Shown here piece by piece: positions 58,494 through 64,000 of a stretch of 64,000 nucleotides of DNA. The position numbers and the translations under genes are program-made. Each line of letters starts with the position of its first letter. The stretch's first letter is position 1. The notes under the pieces are model-generated. The model had not been told where the DNA came from. It searched no databases and worked only from the letters and a program-made list of their open reading frames with translations. The DNA lies in NCBI RefSeq assembly GCF_030378205.1, contig NZ_CP127385.1, forward strand, positions 3,760,001 through 3,824,000, in the 5' to 3' direction. The DNA comes from Bradyrhizobium sp. NP1 (GTDB taxonomy: Bacteria; Pseudomonadota; Alphaproteobacteria; Rhizobiales; Xanthobacteraceae).

Positions 58494-58883
58494 ATGAGTA
58501 TTTTCGGAAAAATCATGAGCGCGATCTTCGGCAGCTCGGCCAGCGCGACGCCGCCTGGCGGTGCTGCGGGCGGCGCGGCGACCTCGGCCGGAGGGGCTGC
58601 TGCTCCCGGATCCGCACCGGCGCAGACTGTCGACGTGGCGCCGATCCTCGACAAGGCGGTCGCCGCCAAGAAGGAAAAGCTGGAATGGCGCACCTCGATC
58701 GTCGACCTCATGAAGGCGCTGGACATCGATTCCAGCCTCGGGGCGCGCAAGGAGCTGGCCAAGGAGCTCGGCTATACCGGCGACACCAATGATTCCGCGA
58801 CCATGAACATCTGGCTGCACAAGCAGGTGATGGCCAAGCTCGCCGCCAATGGCGGCAAGCTGCCGCCGGAGATCAAACACTGA
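58494..58883 (+). CDS. DUF3597 domain protein
   Basis: 129 residues. Begins MSIFGKIMSAIFGSS, then an Ala/Gly-rich linker and the conserved end VDVAPILDKAVAAKKEKLEWRTSIVDLMKALDIDSSLGARKELAKELGY with NIWLHKQVMAKLAANGGKLP, which are DUF3597 features. Function unknown. ATG at 58494 has GGGAGCAAGC upstream; longer frames to 58200 are not supported. A terminator follows. Confidence 0.85.
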   Translation: MSIFGKIMSAIFGSSASATPPGGAAGGAATSAGGAAAPGSAPAQTVDVAPILDKAVAAKKEKLEWRTSIVDLMKALDIDSSLGARKELAKELGYTGDTNDSATMNIWLHKQVMAKLAANGGKLPPEIKH

Positions 58884-58905
58884 GCCTCAAGGCTCCGGCG
58901 ACGCG

Positions 58906-58933
58906 AAAGGCCCGCTCCGCGCGGGCCTTTTTT
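58906..58933 (+). terminator. Rho-independent terminator
   Basis: AAAGGCCCGC, loop TCCGC, GCGGGCCTTT then TTT: 10-base arms plus a T-run, 23 bases after the DUF3597 stop. Confidence 0.88.
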
Positions 58934-59024
58934 GTTGCCGGCCCAGACCTTCGGCCAGCTTGCCCGTCTGGCATGCCTGTTCTAGATACGCCACGAAGCA
59001 AAACACCAAGCGGGAAGGAAACCC

Positions 59025-59816
59025 ATGACCACGATCGATCGCAGGACCGTGCTCGGCACAGGCGCGCTGGCGCTCGTGGGCGCGGCAGGCCAGGCCGCGC
59101 CGGCCACAGCACAGGCGGGGCCCAAGCCGATCTTCCCGGTGCCGGCGACGACGATCCCGATTGTCGGCGAGACCGACGTGTTCCAGGTCCGCCGCATCTA
59201 CTGCATCGGTCGCAACTACGCGGCGCACGCGATCGAGCGCGGCTCCGATCCCAACCGCGAACCGCCGTTCTTCTTCCAGAAGCCGACGGATGCGATCCAG
59301 AACGTAGGCGTCGGCACCGTTGCCGATCATCCCTATCCGTCGCTGACCAAGAACTATCACCACGAGGTCGAGCTGGTGGCCGCGCTGAAGTCGGGCGGCA
59401 CCAACATTTCGCCCGACAAGGCGCTCGACCATGTCTATGGCTATGCGCTCGGGCTCGACATGACGCGGCGCGACCTGCAGAACGGCATGGCCGCGGAAAA
59501 GAAGCCCTGGGAGATCGGCAAGAGCTTCGACCATGCCGCGGTCCTCGGCCCGATCCACCCGGTGTCGAAGGTCGGCCATCTCACCAAGGGCGCGATCTCG
59601 CTCGCCGTGAACGGCACGGTGCGGCAGGATTCCAGCCTCGACAAGATGATCTGGAGCGTCGCCGAGCAGATTGCAAAGCTCTCCGAAGCCTTCGAGCTCA
59701 AGGCCGGCGACATCATCTATTCCGGCACGCCCGAGAATGTCGGCCCGGTCGTCAAGGGCGATGTGCTGCTCTGCAAGCTCGAGGGCCTGCCTGACATGTC
59801 GATCCGGATCGTGTGA
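59025..59816 (+). CDS. Fumarylacetoacetate hydrolase family protein with Tat signal
   Basis: A 263-residue protein of the FAH fold, which hydrolyses or decarboxylates 2,4-dioxo compounds with a divalent metal. IYCIGRNYAAHAIERG, FFFQKPTDAI, HHEVELVAAL (metal ligand Glu), GYALGLDMTRRDLQ and SGTPENVGPVVKGD are the family pattern. The N-terminus MTTIDRRTVLGTGALALVGAAG is a twin-arginine signal, unusual for an enzyme family that is normally cytoplasmic. AAGGAAA precedes the ATG. Substrate unknown. Confidence 0.87.
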   Translation: MTTIDRRTVLGTGALALVGAAGQAAPATAQAGPKPIFPVPATTIPIVGETDVFQVRRIYCIGRNYAAHAIERGSDPNREPPFFFQKPTDAIQNVGVGTVADHPYPSLTKNYHHEVELVAALKSGGTNISPDKALDHVYGYALGLDMTRRDLQNGMAAEKKPWEIGKSFDHAAVLGPIHPVSKVGHLTKGAISLAVNGTVRQDSSLDKMIWSVAEQIAKLSEAFELKAGDIIYSGTPENVGPVVKGDVLLCKLEGLPDMSIRIV

Positions 59817-59825
59817 GGGCAGGGA

Positions 59826-60098
59826 TCACGCGACGATATCCCCGTATTCCGGGTGCTTGCGCAAATAGTCGACCACGAAGCCGCAGCCGGCGATCACCTT
59901 TTGACCGTCGGCGCGGATCAAGTCGAGCGCGCCCTTGACCAGCTCGGAAGCGATGCCGCGTCCGCGCAGGGACCGCGGGGTCTCGGTGTGGGTGATGATG
60001 ACGGCCTGCGGCGCCAGCCGGTAATTGGCAAACGCCATCCCGCCAACCACATCGAGCTCGAAGCGGCTTTGCGCCTTGTTGTCGCAGACGGCAGCCAT
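59826..60098 (-). CDS. Small GNAT-fold N-acetyltransferase (YidJ-like), copy 1
   Basis: 90 residues, mini-GNAT of the Gcn5-related family (PF14542 type). AQSRFELDVVGGMAFANYRL, TETPRSLRGRGIASELVKGALDLIRADGQKVIAGCGFVVDYLRKHPEY carry the RGRGIA acetyl-CoA loop. ATG at 60098 with AAGGAAA upstream. The acceptor is unknown. Tail-to-tail with the FAH-like gene; paralog of the next gene. Confidence 0.88.
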   Translation of the reverse strand: MAAVCDNKAQSRFELDVVGGMAFANYRLAPQAVIITHTETPRSLRGRGIASELVKGALDLIRADGQKVIAGCGFVVDYLRKHPEYGDIVA

Positions 60099-60191
60099 GG
60101 ATGGATTTCCTTCAACCTGGACCATTCTTGCGATTTAGGCCTGTGAGCCCGCCGATGCAAAGCCGCGACCAAGCCAGGCGCGGCAATGGCC

Positions 60192-60467
60192 TCAGCGCTT
60201 CAAGAGGTCCTGATAGTCAGCGTGCTTCTCGATATAGGCTTTGACGAAGGGGCACTGCGCGACCACCTTCAGCCCGTCGGCGCGGACCTGGTCCAGCGCG
60301 CCCTTGATCAGCCGCGAGCCGACGCCCTTGCCGCCGAGCTCCGGCGGGACTTCGGTGTGGATGAAGGTGATCACCCCGTCCTCGACCTTGTAATAGGTCG
60401 CCGCCAGATGGCCCTCGACCGTGAGTTCGTAGCGCTGATGTGCCTTGTTGTTGATGACGTCGCTCAT
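60192..60467 (-). CDS. Small GNAT-fold N-acetyltransferase (YidJ-like), copy 2
   Basis: 91 residues, related to the preceding gene: NNKAHQRYELTVEGHLAATYYKVEDGVITFIHTEVPPELGGKGVGSRLIKGALDQVRADGLKVVAQCPFVKAYIEKHADY. GGKGVG is the acetyl-CoA loop. Start at 60467; a frame start at 60482 adds five residues. Tandem duplication with copy 1, both on the minus strand. Confidence 0.88.
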   Translation of the reverse strand: MSDVINNKAHQRYELTVEGHLAATYYKVEDGVITFIHTEVPPELGGKGVGSRLIKGALDQVRADGLKVVAQCPFVKAYIEKHADYQDLLKR

Positions 60468-60661
60468 GAAAAATATGTCCATCCATTCCGTGCCGATGAC
60501 TAGCCTATAGCGCGGATCGCATGCCGCCTGCCACTGTCCGCTCGCCGCGGGCGGCCGCGCCGTCCGGTCTTGCGAGGCATCGCCGGAAGGCGATAAACAG
60601 GAAATACCGCCGTTCCGAACGGCTGCCCGCGCGCCGCAATCATGTGCAAGAGGAAACGTCC

Positions 60662-60862
60662 ATGAAGCTGATCCTGACCCTGCTTGGCGTGTTGCTGCTG
60701 ATCCTGGCCGCTCTCTATTTCGTGGTTCCGGCCGATCAGTTGCCCACTTTCCTGCCCGGCCACGAGGCAGGTGTCGCGCGGGTCCATGTCAAGCACGGCG
60801 TCGTCGCCGGCGTGGTCGGCATCGTGCTGCTCGCCGCCGGCGTCTGGATCGGACGGCGCTGA
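60662..60862 (+). CDS. Small integral membrane protein
   Basis: 66 residues with two hydrophobic helices (LILTLLGVLLLILAALYFVV and GVVAGVVGIVLLAAGVWIG) and a short loop between. AAGAGGAAAC precedes the ATG. Its stop codon ends 1 base before the acyl-CoA synthetase ATG, so it is in the same operon. Function unknown. Confidence 0.75.
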   Translation: MKLILTLLGVLLLILAALYFVVPADQLPTFLPGHEAGVARVHVKHGVVAGVVGIVLLAAGVWIGRR

Positions 60863-60863
60863 G

Positions 60864-62477
60864 ATGGCTGCGCCGTTGCTGCCGCTCCGCATGTCGCGCC
60901 GGGTGATGAACCTTGCGCATATGCTGACGCAGAATACGCGCCGGCATGGCACGCGCGACGGCTTCGTCTGGGGCGAGCGCGCCTGGACCTGGGCCGAGAT
61001 CGACGCGAATGTCTCGGCGCTGGCAGCGGCGCTTGCGGCGCGCGGCATCGGGAAGGGCGACCGCATCCTCGTCCATTCCAAGAACGGCGACGAGATGTTC
61101 TGCTCGATGTTCGCCGCCTTCCGGCTCGGCGCGGTCTGGGTGCCCACCAATTTTCGCCTGATGCCGGACGAGGTCGCCTATCTCGCCAGCGCCTCCGGCG
61201 CCAAGGGATTCCTGTGCCACGGCGACTTCCCCGAGCATGCCGCAGCCGTGAAGGGGCCCGTCTTCACCTGGCGCATCGGCGAGACCGGCAGTTTCGGCGA
61301 AACCTCGGTCGCCGAAGCGATCAAGGCGCATGTGGGAGCCAAGGTCGACAACGTCGCCGTCGAGCATGACGACCCCTGCTGGTTCTTCTTCACCTCGGGC
61401 ACCACAGGGCGTTCCAAGGCGGCGGTGCTGACCCACGGTCAGATGGGCTTTGTCGTCACCAACCACCTCGCCGACCTCACGCCCGGCACCACCGAGCAGG
61501 ACGCCTCGCTCGTGGTGGCGCCGCTGTCGCATGGCGCCGGCGTGCACCAGCTCATGCAGACCGCGCGCGGCGCCAAGACCGTGCTGCTGCCGACCGAGCG
61601 TTTCGACATCGACGAGGCGTTCCGGCTGATCGCGACGCACAGGGTGAGCAACCTGTTCACCGTGCCGACCATCCTGAAGATGATGGTCGAGCATCCCGCC
61701 GTCGAGCGCTACGACCATTCCTCGCTCCGCCACGTCATCTATGCCGGCGCGCCGATGTACCGCGAGGACCAGAAGACGGCGCTGCACAAGCTCGGCAAGG
61801 TGATCGTGCAGTATTTCGGGCTCGGCGAAGTCACCGGCAACATCACGGTGCTGCCGGCGGCGCTGCATGAGACCGAGGATGGGCCGAAAGCGCGGATCGG
61901 CAGCTGCGGCTATGAGCGCACCGGCATGCAGGTCTCGATCCAGGACGAGCAGGGCCGCGAGCTGAAACCGTTCGAGACCGGCGAGATCTGCGTGATCGGG
62001 CCTGCGGTATTCGCGGGCTACTACGACAACCCCGAGGCCAATGCGAAGGCGTTTCGCGACGGCTGGTTCCGCACCGGCGATCTCGGCCACATGGATGAGG
62101 AGGGCTTTGTCTATATCACCGGCCGCGCCTCGGACATGTACATCTCCGGCGGGTCGAACATCTACCCGCGCGAGATCGAGGAGAAGATCCTGACCCATCC
62201 GGCGATCGGCGAGGTTGCGGTGCTGGGCGTGCCCGATCCGACCTGGGGCGAGGTCGGAGTTGCCGTCTGCGTGCCGCGCGAGGGCGGCAAGGGCGTGACC
62301 GAGGCCGAGATGGCCGCATTCCTCGCCCCGAAGGTGCCGCGCTACAAGATGCCGAAACGCTTCTTCTTCTGGGAGGCCTTGCCAAAGTCCGGCTATGGCA
62401 AAATTCCAAAACGTCTGGTCAAGGACGAGCTGGAAGCGCGCGGGCTTTTGGACGTCACCAAATCTTCCGGCTCGTGA
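60864..62477 (+). CDS. Acyl-CoA synthetase (ANL superfamily)
   Basis: A 537-residue AMP-forming ligase. The P-loop motif FFTSGTTGRSKAAVLTH, YFGLGEVTGN, GWFRTGDLGHMDEEGFVYITGRASDMYISGGSNIYPREIEE and the C-terminal PKSGYGKIPKRLV (catalytic Lys) are all present, so both large and small domains are intact. Substrate could be a medium or long fatty acid or an aromatic acid; no clear specificity. TGATG overlap with the next gene. Confidence 0.92.
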   Translation: MAAPLLPLRMSRRVMNLAHMLTQNTRRHGTRDGFVWGERAWTWAEIDANVSALAAALAARGIGKGDRILVHSKNGDEMFCSMFAAFRLGAVWVPTNFRLMPDEVAYLASASGAKGFLCHGDFPEHAAAVKGPVFTWRIGETGSFGETSVAEAIKAHVGAKVDNVAVEHDDPCWFFFTSGTTGRSKAAVLTHGQMGFVVTNHLADLTPGTTEQDASLVVAPLSHGAGVHQLMQTARGAKTVLLPTERFDIDEAFRLIATHRVSNLFTVPTILKMMVEHPAVERYDHSSLRHVIYAGAPMYREDQKTALHKLGKVIVQYFGLGEVTGNITVLPAALHETEDGPKARIGSCGYERTGMQVSIQDEQGRELKPFETGEICVIGPAVFAGYYDNPEANAKAFRDGWFRTGDLGHMDEEGFVYITGRASDMYISGGSNIYPREIEEKILTHPAIGEVAVLGVPDPTWGEVGVAVCVPREGGKGVTEAEMAAFLAPKVPRYKMPKRFFFWEALPKSGYGKIPKRLVKDELEARGLLDVTKSSGS

Positions 62478-63334
62478 TGCGCAGCATCAAACAGCCGGGC
62501 CCGGTTGCGTCCGAGCGCATCCAGTGGGTGGAGGTGAGGGGCCGGGCGTTCTCATTCGCAATGGAAGCTGGCCTGTCGCTGCTCGAAGCCGCGCGCCGTG
62601 GCTTTGCCGCTCAAGGCTTTGCCGGCGGCACGCTCAACCTCAAGGACGGCGCGCTCGGGCCATTCGCCTATGTGATGCCGGCGCTGTCGAAGACCGGCGA
62701 GAACGCCGCCTTCTACAGCGATACGTTCCGCCCCGCTGGCATCACGCGGCTGACGACTGGGACGATGACCTTGGGATTGCGCGACGGTGCGCCGTTCTTT
62801 CACTGTCATGCGCTGTGGCGTGAGGCCGACGGGCGAAACAACGGCGGGCATATCCTGCCCGAGGAGACCATCGTCGCCGAGCCGTTTTCGGTCGATGCCT
62901 TCGGCATCGATGGTGCGGTCTTTGCCGCGGAGCCCGACGCCGAGACCAATTTCAAGCTGTTTGGCCCTGTCTCCAGCGTAGCCAATCGCGCTGACGCACC
63001 AACCCGAGCCTTCGCGCTGCGCCTCAAGCCAAACCAGGATGTTGCCGGCGCGCTCGAGAGCTTTTGCCGCGAGCGCGGCATCGCGCGTGCGAGGGTCCAC
63101 GGCGGTGTCGGCTCGACCATCGGCGCGCGCTTCGTCGATGGCGGCGTGGTCGAACCCTTCGCGACCGAGCTGACGGTGACATCGGGCGTCATCGCGCCGG
63201 GTGCAGGCGGTGCGCCGGAAGCGACGCTCGACGTCGCGCTGGTCGACTACACCGGCGGCCTGGCGCAAGGCCGGCTTGTCCGCGGCGACAACCCCGTGCT
63301 GATGACCATGGAGCTGGTGCTGGAAGCGCTATAG
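62477..63334 (+). CDS. Tandem PPC (DUF296) domain protein
   Basis: A 285-residue protein with two plants-and-prokaryotes-conserved (PPC) domains. Domain 1 has GFAGGTLNLKDGALGPFAYVM and HCHALW with candidate metal ligands, then GGHILPEET; domain 2 has FAMRLKPNQ-like FALRLKPNQDVAGALESFCRERGIARARVHGGVGSTIGARFVDG. Prokaryotic PPC proteins are trimeric, metal- or nucleotide-binding in a few cases. The ATG overlaps the acyl-CoA synthetase stop, so the two are probably coupled. Role unknown. Confidence 0.83.
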   Translation: MRSIKQPGPVASERIQWVEVRGRAFSFAMEAGLSLLEAARRGFAAQGFAGGTLNLKDGALGPFAYVMPALSKTGENAAFYSDTFRPAGITRLTTGTMTLGLRDGAPFFHCHALWREADGRNNGGHILPEETIVAEPFSVDAFGIDGAVFAAEPDAETNFKLFGPVSSVANRADAPTRAFALRLKPNQDVAGALESFCRERGIARARVHGGVGSTIGARFVDGGVVEPFATELTVTSGVIAPGAGGAPEATLDVALVDYTGGLAQGRLVRGDNPVLMTMELVLEAL

Positions 63335-63346
63335 GTATCTCTACGC

Positions 63347-63482
63347 CGTCATTGCTAGCGCAAGCTTCGGAGCTTTCGCTCCCCGCAATGACGAGGCGAC
63401 GAGAGCCGTGTTCCGATTCAGATGTCAAACAACAACGCGGTCGTCGCCCGACTTGATCGGGCGACCCAGTATGCGCGGACAT
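63347..63482. repeat. Palindromic intergenic repeats after the PPC gene
   Basis: CGTCATTGC (63347-63355) and its complement (63385-63393) form a hairpin; next, TCGCCCGA/TCGGGCGA (63444-63451 and 63457-63464, loop CTTGA) followed by CCCAGTA, resembling the repeat at 45178-45280. Related to the GTCATGCGCGGGCTTGA type. Confidence 0.7.
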
Positions 63483-63496
63483 GACTGGGATATATC

Positions 63497-64000
63497 CAGC
63501 CATCCGCCTTCCCGCGGCGCGTTTTCGCCCGGGCTGTGCGCAAAACCCTCGGAAAGGCAGAGGGCGCAGGGAATGCCGGGTGTCTTGGCGCACCCGCAGC
63601 CTCGCGTGCAAAGATGGAAAGCACACGAGTTAGTCACCACAGGTATCGCCGCAAACACCGGCATTCCCTGCGCGACGGTTTTACGGTTTCCTTCGTGCTC
63701 TCCCCGGTGACCGGGCTTTCTTGCCACCGTCATCCGCGAGATGTTTCGTCCCGCGAACTTGATGCCAGCGTCGGGGCATCAGGACCACACGACTTCGCCG
63801 TCCGCTTTGGCATCACTCGTCAGTTGATACCAAAGCGTCCATCGCATCCCGCGCCCAACACTCGTGACGATCGCGAAGCGCCCCTCTTGATCGGGCCCGG
63901 GACGCGCCGATCAAAGCCACTGATTTGCCCGACAAACCAAGCGGAATATTTTTCGCGCGAGGACTGGACGACCCAAATCACGTTGAAATGCTTCGCGAAA
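63497..64000. repeat. Long noncoding repeat block of Bradyrhizobium type (runs off the window)
   Basis: About 500 bases with no credible gene. Contains perfect 16-base arms GCGCAGGGAATGCCGG (63564-63579) and complement (63658-63673). The string around GCAAAACCCTCGGAAAGGC and the later TCAGGACCACACGACTTC match, from memory, a sequence found many times in Bradyrhizobium genomes. The frames here are often mis-annotated as hypothetical proteins. Confidence 0.65.

Noticed and set aside
63189..63626. Minus-strand frame of 145 codons in the right-edge repeat
   Set aside because: Lies within the repeat block and the PPC gene; such frames are often annotated as hypothetical proteins but look noncoding.

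Overview
The window looks like an ordinary chromosomal stretch of a high-GC alphaproteobacterium, most likely Bradyrhizobium or a close relative. That inference rests on gene order (kdsA, eno, ftsB, pdhABC, lpd; argS, SPOR protein, nagZ, scpAB, tatABC, serS, surE, pcm, nlpD; yajC, secDF), on a plant-type threonine synthase, on an ExoR-like Sel1 protein, and on several intergenic palindromic repeats of kinds I recall from Bradyrhizobium genomes. I saw no tRNA, rRNA, CRISPR array, transposase or phage gene.

Layout. 1-0.4 kb: 5' part of an OmpR-type response regulator running off the left edge. 0.6-16.9 kb: central metabolism (NIPSNAP protein, kdsA, MFS exporter, queF, a Tat-exported beta-propeller protein, eno, a dehydrogenase, an FMN reductase, ftsB, the whole pyruvate dehydrogenase operon with a lipoyl domain on E1 beta, a threonine synthase and an orphan Bug-type binding protein). 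17-23 kb: accessory region with a tannase/feruloyl esterase, two paralogous small zinc-ribbon proteins, small secreted and membrane proteins, and a degenerate receiver-EAL protein. 23-25 kb: a minus-strand arsenic operon arsR-arsI-arsC-aqpS with no active efflux pump. 25.5-32.4 kb: ilvD, an exoR-like gene overlapping its end, xthA, erpA, dgt and argS. 32.5-45.1 kb: cell envelope, chromosome segregation and Tat export (SPOR protein, nagZ, scpAB, tatABC), then serS, surE, pcm and a catalytically degenerate NlpD, with a lone receiver gene set in on the other strand.

45.3-55 kb: a DUF815 ATPase; yajC-secD-secF followed by two genes resembling the mitochondrial complex I assembly factors NDUFAF3 and NDUFAF6; ilvA; then, on the minus strand, trmFO and a protein kinase-like gene whose C-terminus looks like the small domain of acyl-CoA synthetases. 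55-63.3 kb: a DUF1127 microprotein, small secreted proteins, a lytic transglycosylase, a DUF2189 membrane protein, a DUF3597 protein, a Tat-exported FAH-like protein, tandem GNAT proteins, and a short operon of a small membrane protein, an acyl-CoA synthetase and a double PPC-domain protein. 63.3-64 kb: noncoding repeat sequence with long inverted repeats.

The least explained items are the kinase/ANL-C fusion, the NDUFAF3/NDUFAF6 pair beside secDF, the pump-less arsenic operon, the degenerate REC-EAL protein, the zinc-ribbon pair and the palindromic repeats that touch gene ends or promoters. All functional statements come from reading the sequence and from family knowledge; no database search was run.
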